Assembly (NCBI GenBank): GCA_963556495.2
Contig: OY747707.1
Span: 7,437,001-7,501,000, forward strand
From: Valencia hispanica
Lineage: Eukaryota > Chordata > Actinopteri > Cyprinodontiformes > Valenciidae
Direction of reading: 5' to 3'
Length of the DNA: 64,000 bases
Both the position numbers and the translations under genes were made by a program. Below are positions 1 through 10,630 of this stretch, piece after piece. Each line of letters opens with the position of its first letter. Positions within the stretch are counted from its first letter, which is position 1. The notes under the pieces are model-generated. The model was given only the letters and a program-made list of their open reading frames with translations. It had not been told where the DNA came from and did not search any database.

Positions 1-54
1 ATTAACTTTAAATCATCCATCCAATGTTTATACAAGCTTATCCTTGAAGGATTG

Positions 55-300
55 TTGGGGAGCTGGTGGCTATCTCCAGCAGTCATTGGGTGAGAGGTAA
101 GGTACACCCTGGACAAGTTCCAAGTCCATCATAGGGCAACACGGAGACACACTACACACATCTGAGGACAATTCAGAGAGGCCAAATAACCTAACAGTCT
201 GACTGTAGGAAAAAGCCAGAGTACCTGGGAGAACATGCAAACTCCATGCAGAAAGACTTGAACCCAGAACCTTCTTGCTGCAAGGCAATATTCTATGTTA
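55..300 (-). mobile_element. tRNA-derived SINE, 5'-truncated copy
   Basis: Read on the minus strand, this has the layout of the teleost tRNA-headed SINEs with an L2-like 3' part. A B-box-like GGGTTCAAGTC comes first, then the 'GCATGTTCTCCCAGG' central domain, then the 'GTCCAGGGTGTACCTTACC' and 'TCACCCAATGACTGCTGG' tail near 55-130. The A box is not recognisable, so the tRNA head is truncated. Related tails occur at about 2.7, 28.8, 44.1, 60.1, 62.7 and 63.8 kb. The family resembles the AFC-type SINEs known from cichlids. I infer the kinship and have not tested it by alignment. Confidence 0.75.
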
Positions 301-437
301 TTGAATACGACTGTATATATTTGATAGTGAAATATGTTTCTTTTAGGTAAAGCCATGGGCTTTGTTTGCTGTGGTTAAATTTTTTAAAGATACACAGCGT
401 ACCTAAATTTTGCACGTAAACATTGTGCATGTGTACA

Positions 438-1541
438 GGGGCCCGTTTCACAAAGCAGGTTTAGTGAAAACACTGAGTTTGTTTACCCTGCGATGAGGGA
501 AACTGTTTTTTTTCGGTTTCACAAAGCCAGTTCAGCGTAACTCTGAGTCATTTACCCGGGAAACCTACTCCGTGAAACTAACCTGCTTGCTGGCAGGTTT
601 GCCTTAAATAACTGAGTTTCTCCTGCTCTTAAGTTGAAGCCTGCTGTCTGAAAGCGGTGGCAGACATGGCGTGCCTGTTTTTTGAAGAGCCTGTTGATGT
701 AGAAGCGCAGATACTCTGCAGAAATCTCAGTCGGGAGAGGATGATAAGACCTCGAGTGGATGTTTTATCACTCTCTAATAAGTACCTGTTTGAGCATTTT
801 TCGCTTTTCTTGACCATCAATCATTTATTTAAACAGCATTCTCAGCCCATGGTTCCTTGACATCTCTAGGAAGCGTTTCACAGAATTGCAGGTATCAGTG
901 TAAGCAATAATTAATGTATGTCATAAAGCTTGGAGACTGGAAGAACTCATCAATTTGAGATATTTTAGGGTTTCCAGGTGTGATTGGCTGCATCAATGGA
1001 ACTCACATTCCCATCATATCCCCTTCAATAAATGAAGGAGATTATGTAAATAGGAGATCTGTCCACAGCATTAATGTACAGGTAAGCCTAGAAAAATACC
1101 GTTTAACATTCTAAATGAAATATACGTCATAATACAGCTACTGCAGCTAATAATTGTTCTCTACTGTGAAGATCATAAGTGATTAAACAGCTATTAACAA
1201 CATGGAGCGGGATTGTCAGTGGCATACAGACAAAAGACATTTTTTAAAATATGCTCATTTTCTGCATATGTAGTCATTAATATATGCAAATGCACTGGGG
1301 AGTAGTAGGAGGATCTACATTTTTTTTCACTTGTTGCCATGGTGAATCATGTTATCTGCGTCCCATTGATGAGGGCTTTTTATGTCCTCATGCAAGAGTG
1401 TAACTTTGACTCAGAGTTGATTGAACTGATTCTTAACACCTGTTCTGAAACCGAAAACTCTGAGATTAACAACTCAGAGTTGGCCAATCTAGAGTTTTGA
1501 CTCAGAGTTTGTTAAACCTGCTTTTTGAAAACGGGTCCCGG
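438..1541 (+). mobile_element. PIF/Harbinger-like transposon, internally deleted
   Basis: The ends are imperfect inverted repeats. The left reads GGGCCCGTTTCACAAAGCAG, and the reverse complement of the right reads GGGACCCGTTTTCAAAAAGC followed by the same AGGTTTA. Subterminal 'CTCAGAGTT/AACTCTGAG' blocks are also inverted. Inside is a fragmentary HARBI1-type transposase (666-1081). At about 1.1 kb the element is far shorter than an autonomous Harbinger, and everything after the second coding piece is missing. The flanking bases do not give a clean 3-bp target duplication, so either the outermost one to three bases or the flanks have decayed. Confidence 0.8.
666..1081 (+). pseudogene. Harbinger (HARBI1-like) transposase fragment, two coding pieces
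   Basis: Harbinger nucleases cut and paste the element with help from a Myb-like partner protein. The first piece starts at the ATG at 666 (MACLFFEEPVDVE, then RNLSRERMIRP and LSNKYLFEHF), which is the N-terminal pattern of fish Harbinger proteins. A frameshift near 800 moves the reading frame, and RFS followed by a stop and SIIYLNSIL continues in another frame. The second piece, 969-1081, reads [15 protein letters not shown] and later [13 protein letters not shown]. It is preceded by a TTTTAG acceptor and followed by a GTAAGC donor, so it looks like a whole exon. Where the family has the first catalytic Asp (…IDCTHI…), this copy has Asn (AAT). All downstream coding sequence is deleted. The product would be inactive. 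Confidence 0.75.
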
Positions 1542-1881
1542 GTTTAAAAAGACACGATTTGCTCAGTACCAAACCAAGACGGTCACACATGCAACTCATA
1601 CAACAACAACCAGAAACACATACACACCCCTAGAATGCAGAAAGTTCTACAGACCCCCAGTCAAAAGTAGTGGCAATGTGAAATAGATCACATCGGGAGA
1701 TCTGGTGCTGAGAGCTGCCATTTTCAGGTTGGTCTTCAACTTTGCATTTGTCTTTGCTTTTTATTTTCCCCTCTTAGATTAAAGTAAAACTCAGAATTAC
1801 AATTCTGCATACATATTCAATTCTAATCATTTAAATAATTAGTTTTTAAAAACTTCCCTCTGTTATTATAGAAACCAAGTT
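1542..1881. other. Spacer with no recognised feature
   Basis: AT-rich DNA between the Harbinger remnant and the TTAA MITE. No reading frame, tRNA or repeat family was recognised. Confidence 0.5.
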
Positions 1882-2551
1882 TTAAAGGTCTCATTCACTC
1901 GTTTCTTTTTTTTTTTCAATACATTTGCTCTGGTCTCCAGAATAAATTAATGCCTCGTGAGTTTTATGCGGAAAAATGCTCTGGTGCTCCTGTTTCAGAA
2001 GGTTGAAGCTTGTCGGAGGAGTGGGTGGGGGGGAAACGACAGGATTACGAGTCTTAATCATTATTATTCATGATATGCAAGTCTCGCTTCTGATTGGCTA
2101 ACAGCAATGCGACTCTTACTGCCTTTGAACAAATAACTAACCTAACTTACTTCATTGGTGGTATCCCAAAGACAAATTCCAACAGTTTCTTCCTCAGCTC
2201 CTCTTTTTTGGGTAAAAAATGCAACGCTGATGTGCTATGTCTACAAATAACACTAGTCTGAATGTGTTCTACATGTTGTGGAGATTCTAATGGTTAGTAT
2301 CTACTAGCAGAGGCGCACTCCACTCTCCTGGCCGCAAAATCAATACAGCCTTTTTCGTAGAGCGATCGCACAATGGATAGCATTTTTTTTTCTTGCTGAT
2401 TTTTTGACGTCTATTTCCTTTCCTGCTGCTAATGCAGGCAATGGGGTTTGGAAAAATGGTCACGTGCAGCATGCATATGCAACTCAGGGTGACCGATTGT
2501 ATTTCAAAAAGAACAAGTATTACACAGTTTCTCAGTGAAGGACACCTTTAA
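1882..2551. mobile_element. TTAA-target MITE, Kolobok/T2-like, complete copy
   Basis: Both ends show TTAA next to inverted termini. The left reads TTAAAGGTCTCATTCACT, and the right, reverse-complemented, reads TTAAAGGTGTCCTTCACTG. TTAA target duplication plus TTAAAGG termini is the signature described for T2-type (Kolobok) MITEs in Xenopus. piggyBac also uses TTAA but has different termini. The 670-bp element has no transposase. A second, 5'-truncated copy lies at 24940-25444 and shares the 'CTGATTGGCTAACAGCAATG' block and the right terminus, which confirms that this is a repeat family. Confidence 0.8.
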
Positions 2552-2689
2552 GTTAATAGTTTGCAAATAAATTAATGTTTTAGTCAAGTTGGTTTTGTTT
2601 TTCGTCTGTTTTATCTATTATTTATGAGTCAGTAGATCTCAGCTAGACTTAAACATGTGGCAACATCAGCTGTCTTTGTGTTGAGTGAT

Positions 2690-2762
2690 GACCCAACAAC
2701 TTGTCCAGGGTGTACCCTGCCTTCTCACCCAATGACTACTGAAGATATGCACCAGATATGCA
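2690..2762 (+). mobile_element. SINE tail fragment
   Basis: Contains the CTTGTCCAGGGTGTACCCTG and CTCACCCAATGACTACTG blocks of the L2-like SINE tail. No tRNA-like head or central domain precedes it. Confidence 0.7.
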
Positions 2763-3344
2763 CCAACTCAGTAGAAAAGTAAAAAGTTCCTCTTGTTGGA
2801 AAAATATATTTTACAAAACCCTAATTCCATTAAATGAAAAGTATAAAACTAGAAAAGTATAAACCATGTGAACATGGGAGGCAAATATGTTGCAAATTTT
2901 CTTAAAGAGGACTTCCAGAAACAGAACTCTAACAATGTGACTCAGCAAGAGTCTGGGAGCCTGGGAGAGCAGCAGGGGAGCAAACTGTCTGTCACAGCCG
3001 TTAACAAAGGCATCAATGCTTTCTGCAAGTATTCAAGTATTCTAACAAGACCAGTCATTGCCAGTTTGTTTCACGACTATCATAAAGATCCTTTTAAAAT
3101 ATTGACTTTCCTTTGAAGATTTCACTTTTCAGATCCTACACTCATAATCATTTATTAGTTTTTTCCACTGATAATAATATAAGAAAGGAGTAAAAGGTGA
3201 ACAGAAATAGGATCATGAGCACTCACATTTATACTTACATAACAGCAAGAAATCCAGATATGTTTAAAGGCATATACAAAAATCCTATGTGTATTCTTAG
3301 TGAGTTTCTTTCTTTAAGTGAAATATTTTCAACCATGTTGTGAC
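2763..3344. other. Spacer with no recognised feature
   Basis: AT-rich. An 82-codon open frame at 2868-3116 has no recognisable domain and no other sign of selection. I do not call it a gene. Confidence 0.5.
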
Positions 3345-3451
3345 CAGAGGCCACGCTAGATATTTTTGTTGTCCATGATTTTGACCTATGGGGTAAAAAA
3401 CAACAACAACAAAAACGGTCATAATCTATTTTTGCCCTTCAATTTTTAAAA

Positions 3452-4491
3452 TACATACCCTTTCCAAAAAAATAGAATATCATTGAAAAGTTTATTTCCA
3501 TAATTCCATACAAAATGTTAAACTTCCATAGATTATAGATTCAGGGTCCACCACTTAAACGATTTCAACTGGGCCAAGGAGAAGAAGGACTGGACTGTTG
3601 TTCAGTGGTCCAAGATCCTCTTTTCTGATGAAGGTAAAGCTTGCCTTTCATTCGGGAATCATGGTTCAAAGGTTTGGAGGAAGATGGGTGAGGAATAGAA
3701 CCCAAGCTGCTTGAGGTCCAGTCATGTTTTGGGGTGCAATGTTCGGTGCAGGTGTTGGTAAACTCTGCTTTCTTAAATCCAAGGTCACCTCATCAGTCTA
3801 CCAGAATATTTTAGAGGACTTCATGATTCCTTTTGCTGAGGATCTGTATGGTGATGCAGATTTAATCTTCCATCAGGACCTGGCCCCTGCCCATACCGCC
3901 AGAAGCACCAAAACCTGGTGTGATGGCCATGCCATCATAGTGCTTGACTGGCCAGCCAACTTGCTGGACCTAAACCCCCATTGAGAATCTATGGGGTATT
4001 ATCAAGAGGAAGATGAGGGGCACCAGACCCAAAAACAAAGAAGAGCTGACAGGAAGCATCAAGGAAACCTGGGCTTCCATAACTCCTAGGCAATGCCACA
4101 GGCTGTTTGCCTCAATGCCACGGCGCATCGAGGCAGTGATTAAGGCAAAGGGATTCCCTACCAAGTATTGAAGATTGACATATCGTTTTAAAATGACCAT
4201 ATTTTGATTGATTTGATGTGAACTGATTTCTTTCTCTTTTCCTGCAGAAACTGAAGAGTAAATGTTGATTTCTTCACAGTATTCTAACTTTTTGAATTCC
4301 TGTTTTCATGAATTTTAGCTAGAAGCTATGAGCTAAAAGCCCTAATTATGTACAAATAAACAACTAAATACTTTAAATCGTTTAAGTTGTGGGCCCTGAA
4401 TCTGTAATCTATGGAAGTTTAACGTTTTGAATGGAATTATGAAATTAAATAAACTTTTCCATGATATAAAATTTTTTGGGAAAGGTCTGTA
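3452..4491 (+). mobile_element. Tc1-like transposon, internally deleted, inside hAT copy A
   Basis: TA dinucleotides at both ends flank long inverted repeats. The left has CCCTTTCCAAAAAAAT, GAATATCATTGAAAAG and ATAGATTATAGATTCAGGG. The right has the reverse complements, ending ATTTTTTGGGAAAGGTCTGTA. Each inverted repeat is about 100 bp. The 5' half of the transposase gene is missing: the left repeat runs almost straight into the catalytic domain. A related, minus-strand copy lies at 47985-49233. Confidence 0.9.
3552..4171 (+). pseudogene. Tc1-like transposase, C-terminal half
   Basis: Tc1 transposases are DDE nucleases with an N-terminal paired-like DNA-binding domain. That domain is absent here. 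The readable part begins NWAKEKKDWTVVQWSKILF, with the first catalytic Asp in FSDEG. After a stop near 3696 it continues at VMFWGAMFGAGVGKLCF, then the second Asp in FHQDLAPAHTA. A one-base insertion near 3980 shifts the frame just before the third acidic residue. In the shifted frame NPIENLWGIIKRKM follows and the reading ends at FPTKY. All three catalytic positions can be located, but stop, frameshift and N-terminal loss make it a pseudogene. Confidence 0.9.
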
Positions 4492-5096
4492 ACAGAGAAC
4501 TACATATAAAAAACTAACGTAAACAATTGCACTTAAAAAATGAGTAGTTCACCTGCAGTGGTCTCACAGCTTCCTCCTCCTACACATGAAACTGAAGTGT
4601 GAACCCACTTGTGTGTAATCAAGTAGTGGGATTACTGCATAGGTTCTTATTATAAAGTTTTTGGATCTTTTCCTTGGACAGATGACTTCTCATGGGGGTT
4701 TATATGTAGTTCTGGAGGCTGAATCCGCGAGACTGAAATTAAGGACCGCTTCAGCCAAAGTTTTTAATCGAGGGAACATTTCTCCAAATTAGGTGAGCGA
4801 CGCTCTCCAAAGCCTGAGTAACTGTTCAACTTGCTGTCAGCTCCTGGTTGACGAGATGCATTGAGTGCGGTATCCAGGTTTGAGATGATGCTCAGATACT
4901 CTCATGGAAATCTTTTTTTAAATTGATTTAGTTACCTGTACTCTGTGTGTAAAGTGGAAAATGTCTGCGCGTCTGCACCAAGTGGTTAGAGGCGTGATTA
5001 CTAAACGGTCAAAATGACGGACAACTTTCAGATTTTTCTGTCATTGTTTAAAAAAAATGGTCAAATACAGAAAATATTTGGTTAATGCGGCCCCTG

Positions 5097-5809
5097 TTTG
5101 TGAGTCTAAGGTATTTCTGTTTAAACAAAAAATGTCATCATAAAAGTAAAAAAATTATTAGAGAATTATTACATTGAATAAAATGACAGTTTTGGTTCAT
5201 TTAAGGCTTTTTCTGTAGAAATTCATTAAAAATGACCATTTCAAACTTGTTGGCTGTGTGGATCTCCTGTCTGATCTGATGACTTTATGATTGAATGCGT
5301 TCCAGCAGTGCTGCTGACGAGTGTGTTATTGGTGCACATGTGGCATCCCATAGAGACCAAGATTGTGACAGCTTTCTCAGAATTGCTCAGGCGCAATTAG
5401 ATAGATGGATGATGGATACATAAACATCCTGCTGATGAAAAAAATGAGTTTATGGAGACTAGGGGCAACTATATTATAATAGCTGCATTTTCTTTGTGTG
5501 TCTGGAGTGACTGTTGATTTGTAAAGAGTCTTTGTCTGTGTGTGTGGTGGTGTTCTTTAAATATGAGGTATTCCCAGCAGACAATCATCATCAGTAAAGA
5601 GAGTTTGGAGTGGGAATAAATGAAAAGGCTTTAAACACTCTCAAACATAAAAAAAGATATCCATAGCCCATCAAATAGAAAATGACTCATAAATGATGAG
5701 CTGTAATGACAGGAGCTGCATCTGAAAGGAAACCGGTCACTGACCTGACTCAAAATTAGCATCTAAAGGCAGCCAACACATTATTCTTACACTTGAACTC
5801 ATCTTGGAT
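5097..5809. other. Spacer with no recognised feature
   Basis: AT-rich DNA. A short GATGGATGATGGATA run lies near 5404. No coding signal seen. Confidence 0.4.
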
Positions 5810-6260
5810 CTGTCTGTATCTGTGTTGAATATAGAGATGAGGAAGATGAGTGGAATGAAAATGGGTCATAAAGAGGGATGAGGAGGAAGAGAAGAATGAA
5901 AGGGGTGAAAAAAAAATCATGAGTAGGATTTAAAAAGAGGACGCTGGAGGATGAGTGGGACTTAAAGACACCATAAATGAGGAAAAGGGAGATCTTCAGG
6001 AAGAAAATGAGGGGCGTAAAGAGGGATGAGGAGGATGAGTGGGAAACCAATGGTTTTATAGATGAATGAGATGGAAGACTGATAACAAAAGTGGTGCATT
6101 GATAAAATATCTGGTATTTAAAGACACCATAAAGATAAATTAGAAGGATAAAGGGGATTTGAAAGGTTGATACAAAAATGAATGAGGAGGATGATAGAGG
6201 TAAAGAAGAATGAAAAGGTTAAGAGAGTGAATATGAGAGATGAAGAGGATGGCTAGGGTG
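5810..6260 (+). repeat. Degenerate purine-rich tandem repeat
   Basis: The plus strand is built of drifting copies of GATGAGGAGGATGAGTGG-like units with AAAGAGGGATGAGGAGG. 'TTAAAGACACCATAAA' recurs at about 5966 and 6118, roughly 150 bp apart, suggesting a higher-order unit. The strand is almost free of cytosine. The open frames across it on the minus strand are low-complexity and not genes. Confidence 0.6.
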
Positions 6261-6299
6261 GAAAGACATAATAAAAAAAAACATTTCTGTGAAAGCGAG

Positions 6300-6408
6300 T
6301 CAAAGATCCAGATCATCCCCAAAATCGAATCACTTGTTCCTGGTCAAACTGCGGACATTTCCTGAAGATTTCATCAAAATCTGTCTCACTTTTTGAGTTA
6401 AGTTGCTA

Positions 6409-6497
<89 letters not shown>

Positions 6498-6530
6498 AAA
6501 ACATAACCTCCTTGGCGGAGGTAATAAAAA
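6300..6530 (+). mobile_element. 3' part of an interspersed element ending CCTTGGCGGAGGTAATAA
   Basis: Shares with 15380-15593 the blocks CCAAAATCGAAT, CTTGTTCCTGGTC, ACATTTCCTGA and AACATAACCTCCTTGG, and ends ACCTCCTTGGCGGAGGTAAT. The last part can fold as ACCTCC…GGAGGT. An (ACAG)n run separates the body from the tail. The 5' inverted end seen in the other two copies is missing here. The tail is common in fish genomes, but I cannot settle its class: it may be an RTE-type LINE 3' end or a foldback element. Confidence 0.65.
6409..6494 (+). repeat. (ACAG)n microsatellite
   Basis: About 21 uninterrupted ACAG units. They sit exactly where the related copies have 'CTAACAGACAGACAAAC', so the array has probably expanded from the element's own sequence. 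Confidence 0.95.
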
Positions 6531-7689
6531 CCATGCAAGTTTGTAAAAAAAAAGTAGCAGTTTGAGTGCTGACTTTGGCAGAAATAGTGTTCAGTCTGAT
6601 CTACAATAGGGTAAAAGAAGCTGCATTTGCATTGAGACTAAAAAGACAAATTCACCAAAGAGATATTTACCTACAGTTTGGGGAAAAAAGGAGTCTCTGT
6701 AAGGTAAATGTTGGAGCATTAACATTTTTATGTAGGACATCCAAGGAAGAGATTTTCAGAACATGTATTCTATTTCAGACCAAAGATTATGTCAATACAG
6801 ACCATCCCTAGCTGGCATGGGAAGTATTTCCTTTAGAGTCTCAAAGCTGAGTCCTCTGATAAGGTATTGCTGTGCTTTTGCAATGCTAACACCTGGTTAA
6901 AGCTTCAAACCTTTGAATAATGAAATAGATGTAGGTGTTTCATTAAGTTTTCCTTTAGAGAAAGTGGGTATCATCAGAGGCAAGTTCTGTTGGAGTATCA
7001 GCCAGCGAGAGGAACGTCACTGGTAAAATGAGACAAAAACAAGTTAGGAAATATGAAACCCAGAGCAAACCTATGACAGAAAACAGGTTTAAATACAGTC
7101 ATCGTGGTAGCATTGTAGATTTCCTTTGATTGCATCATCTACTTTTCCAGCAACAGATTCCTTGTGGATGTTTAACATCTCAAAGTCTCAAACAGTTAAC
7201 AAAGGGAAAGTGAAAAGAAGAAGGCTTTAAACAACCACCTCTACATGATGCAGCGTTTAAATGAAAACCTCGGCTGATTACTCAACTCATTTATTTAGAA
7301 AATGGTTTGTTCCCTGCAGTTAGAACTGCGGCACTGTCTTAACGATGTGATAACAACGGGCGTACGACTGCAGCTATAGATCTTATTGTTTCCCCTTACT
7401 TCATCCTCAGAGCTGTTAAAAGCAACATGCTATAATGGCCATTATGACAATTCACTAGGTGAAAGTTCATCTATCTCTTTTGAAGCTCGTCATTCTCTTT
7501 GGACAATAATGTGAGCACTTATTGAGCTCATGTTTATATATTTAAGAGCAGCAGCTTTTTGATGGCCTGAACATACAGACTGAACTACTATCAATTAAAT
7601 TAAATCAGAATAGATAAAAAAAAAGTCAAGTATTGTGATTGCAATTTAAAGAGTGTAAAAAAATGCCAAAATTTGAAATCCCATATAGT
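6531..7689. other. Spacer with no recognised feature
   Basis: No repeat family, tRNA or convincing coding exon recognised. The 81-codon open frame at 6566-6811 has no known motif. Confidence 0.4.
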
Positions 7690-7995
7690 TAGTCTTGGAA
7701 ACAAGTTTTCCCACCAATTTATTTTTTTCACATTATGACATGTTCCAACCACAAACTAAAATATATTTTATTTTACCCATCCTAAAGTTGTCAATGATTG
7801 TGAAGTGGAAGAAAATGTTATGCTTTTCAACAGGAAAATATTTAAAGACATACTTTAAAAGACTTGGATCTAAAAAGTATTGACTCATGGGGGTTGAATA
7901 CAAGTGCACTTTCCAGATTTCCATCCTGCATCAGTTTCCTTAAACTGTATTATTTTTTTCTCTTCTTTGTGTTGATCTATCATGCAGAAAGGGAA
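7690..7995. mobile_element. Decayed DNA-transposon end-type repeat
   Basis: Has CACATTATGACATGTTCCAAC, ATTGTGAAGTGGAAGAAAAT, GGGGGTTGAATACAAGTGCA and GTGTTGATCTATCATGCAGA, in the order of a common fish repeat whose usual form reads '…GTGTTGATCTATCACATAAA…'. A piece of what looks like the same family, inverted, is at 32775-32905. I infer a Tc1/mariner-type nonautonomous element. Boundaries are approximate. Confidence 0.45.
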
Positions 7996-9133
7996 GAAAA
8001 TAAAATGGGTTTGAAAATATATTGTGGCAAAGCAATGTGTGTCTGGATGCTTTTAATATTAAGTGTACTGAATGTAACATTAAACTCCAAATATATTAAA
8101 ATACATAATCATTTGCTTAATTTTGCACTTCTTTTTTCTAGAATTAGCCCTACTTTTTATAATTTCTCCATTTCCTTTATCTAACCTACCTACCATCACA
8201 TTTGTGTGCTTGCAAGTCACACTGCAGCTTATAGGCTTCCATGCAAAACAGCTACAAATCAGTGTAAGTGAGAGCAGATGGCGTGGAATCATCTCTGCGT
8301 TGGAAGGACATTTGTACCTGAATGAGTCCTGTGTTATGAGGTGAAGTGGACTCTCCATTGAGCCAGCTGGCAGCTGATAATAAGCCTGAACTGCTCCAAG
8401 CTGTGATGTTCAATACAACACCCTTTGCATGCCACACAGGTAGGTGTGAAGCCGAAGGGCATCTTTAAATGAGGGAGAATGATTCGACCAGGCCTGCCTT
8501 TAAAGCAATAAGTTGTTAAAGTTAACAGAAGGAGAAAAGGTGAAATAACTAATCTAAAATGGCTGTTTTTGGCTGCTATTAACAATGCAAAGGAACAAAT
8601 CCTCACTAAGCCAGAGTGTCCATAATCATTACCGAACCTTGTGAGCCATGGACAAAGCTGCAAGTCAAATGAGGCATACTGGTTTTAATGGGCTTTGCAA
8701 TTTATATTCTCTTTCCCATTGTGGCAAATCCTGCCATTTAAAGCCCATTGGCTTCATATAATGAGAAGCAGCCTACTACCAAAAATTTTTATCTAGAATT
8801 TGCACTTAAAGGCAGTTTTGTTTTGACATGTACTTTCACCTACAGTCACATAGGAATACCACAGTTCCACCTGCTTTATTTTCCCATTCCCGTGGCTCTA
8901 AGCATGGTGGACAATGGACATTTGAAGAATCTCAACCTCTTGATATTTCTGTTACATAATTATCTTGAGCGGCTTGTGTCCAAGTTTGAGAGAAATAAAA
9001 CTGGGGACAGAAAAAGCTCAAAATAAAACTTCCAGGCAGAGGTTTCTCTCTTTGCTCACATGAACAACACTTTAATACATCTTCTCAGATTAAAGTATTT
9101 ACATTTTTAGTTATTAGCAAAATTTTTTTGAAA
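7996..9133. other. Spacer with no recognised feature
   Basis: Several open frames of 60-110 codons overlap on both strands near 8080-8660 without recognisable domains, codon bias or splice logic. I see no gene. Confidence 0.4.
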
Positions 9134-9138
9134 TTTTG

Positions 9139-9751
9139 TGTCATAGTTCTTCTTTTCCTTATTTAGTTTTATTATCATGTTATTCCTTGTCTTTATTAGT
9201 TATTTCTGGCACTTCCTTGGTTCTGTATTTCTTCTTGCTCTTAAATGTTTTCGCCCTTTTGCTTCTGTGTCCACCTTCTCATTTGTGTTTCCTTAGTTTG
9301 TCTCCTTATTTATTTCTTCCTTCTGTTCTCCAGTGTGTCCTTAAGTTTCTCTTTTGATTTGCCCTTAGCCATATATCTTTAGGTAGTTTCTAGTTTCTTA
9401 AGAGTTTTCTGTTTCCCTTGCCTTTCTTGTTGTCTCCCTGCCACTCTGCTCCTCACCCAGTTCTACTAATTGCCTTCACCTGCATCTGCCTTTTCTAATG
9501 AGTTCTCGGTCTCCTCTGTCACTTCCTCATTTCCCTCCTCAGTATTTATTCTGCTCTCATCCTGTCACCATCCGCTGGTTCGTCGTCAATCTTCCCTCGT
9601 CTATCTTCCCTGTCGGTTTTCCTGCGTTTCCTGGTCTCCTTGTTCCCTGGTTACCCTGAAGTTTTGTAAGTTTGTTTATTCCTTGATTAATTAAAATTAA
9701 GTTCCTTATTTTTCTGCGCTTGGGTCCTCTCTCTCATTAAAAAACATGACA
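9139..9751 (+). mobile_element. Solo LTR of an LTR retrotransposon
   Basis: The 613-bp block begins TGTCAT and ends ATGACA, a perfect 6-bp inverted terminus with the TG…CA rule. It is flanked by the identical pentamer TTTTG on both sides (9134-9138 and 9752-9756). The interior is strongly pyrimidine-rich. An ATTAAA polyadenylation-type signal near 9690, close to the end, supports plus-strand orientation. There is no gag or pol next to it, so this is a solo LTR left by LTR-LTR recombination. Gypsy is likely in a fish but not shown. Confidence 0.8.
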
Positions 9752-9924
9752 TTTTGATTAAGTTGATTCTTATTTTCTCATTTTGTTTAAAAGCGTTGGT
9801 TGACAAAGCTGTAATTCAAGCAAGTGAAAGGCAAAATCTGTGCTATCATTTGGGCTATACTTATCTTTTATGATGGTCAGAGAGAAAAGGTACAAGTGAT
9901 GTAATGCATTAACCTGCATTCCTC

Positions 9925-10630
9925 TGCTTACCTCTGTTGAACCAGAAGACCTACGAGGTCTGGTAGGTTGATTCAGATCTTCAACATATTTTGGTACTAA
10001 GCCATTCAATGATTTATAAACTAGTAAATGTTTTTTGAAGTCTATTCTGAGTAACAGGGAGCCAATGTAAGGACTTTAGAACTGGGGTGATGTGCTCTAC
10101 TTTCCTGGTTCTAGTGAGAACACGAGCAGCAGCTTTCTGTATCAGCTGCAGCTGTCTGATGGACTTTTTAGGAAGACCTGTGAGGACATTGTTGCAGTAA
10201 TCAGTCAGACTAAAAGATAAACGCATGGATGAGTTTCTGTAGATCTTGCTAGGACATTAGTCCTTTAATCCTGGAAATGTTCTTCAGGTGATAGAACGCT
10301 GACCTTGTTATTGCCTTTATGTGACCCTGGAGGTTCAGGTCTGAGTCCATTACTACACCTAGATTTCAGGCCTGATCAGTAGTTTCTAGCTGTACTAACT
10401 GTAAACTGTGTGCTGACACTTGGTTGTTCCTCTTTAGGTCCAAAAAATAATTACTTCAGTTTGTTTCTGTTCAGCTGGAGAAAATTATTGCACATCCATG
10501 CATTTATTTGCTCAATGCATTTGCTTAGCGTTTGGATGGGTTCAAAGTCACCTGGTGACATTGTAATGTAGAGCTGAGTAACATTTGCATAGTTATGGTA
10601 ACTACAGTAATCCTATTGCTTGTTGTTTAA
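9925..10630 (-). mobile_element. L2-clade LINE fragment (ORF2 C-terminal part)
   Basis: On the minus strand 10014-10226 reads [19 protein letters not shown] and [17 protein letters not shown], nearly the same protein as the L2 copy at 42200-43507. Upstream sequence to 10630 matches the RT 3' region of that copy (the 'CACCAGGTGACTTTGAACCC' stretch). Downstream it reaches the NQPTRPRRSS stretch at about 9960. Both ends are truncated and the frame is broken. Confidence 0.85.

Larger units (their letters stand above)
3345..5096 (-). mobile_element. hAT-like nonautonomous element, copy A, split by Tc1
   Basis: Read on the minus strand, the element starts at 5096 with CAGGGGCCGCATTAACC and ends at 3345. 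Its other terminus, from 3345 on the plus strand, is CAGAGGCCACGCTAGAT, so the ends share CAGRGGCC-C--TA. The flanking octamers are GTTGTGAC (3337-3344) and TTTGTGAG (5097-5104), identical at six of eight positions, as expected of an aged 8-bp hAT target duplication. The body is in two parts, 4492-5096 and 3345-3451, separated by a Tc1-like insertion. Without the Tc1 it is about 712 bp. No transposase is encoded. Four more copies of this family are in the window. Confidence 0.8.

Noticed and set aside
6409..6494. Direct repeats that could suggest a CRISPR array
   Set aside because: Uninterrupted 4-bp units without spacers in a fish genome: a microsatellite.
8080..8663. Overlapping open frames of 60-109 codons on both strands
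   Set aside because: No domains, no splice logic, and all frames are equally open. This is consistent with chance.
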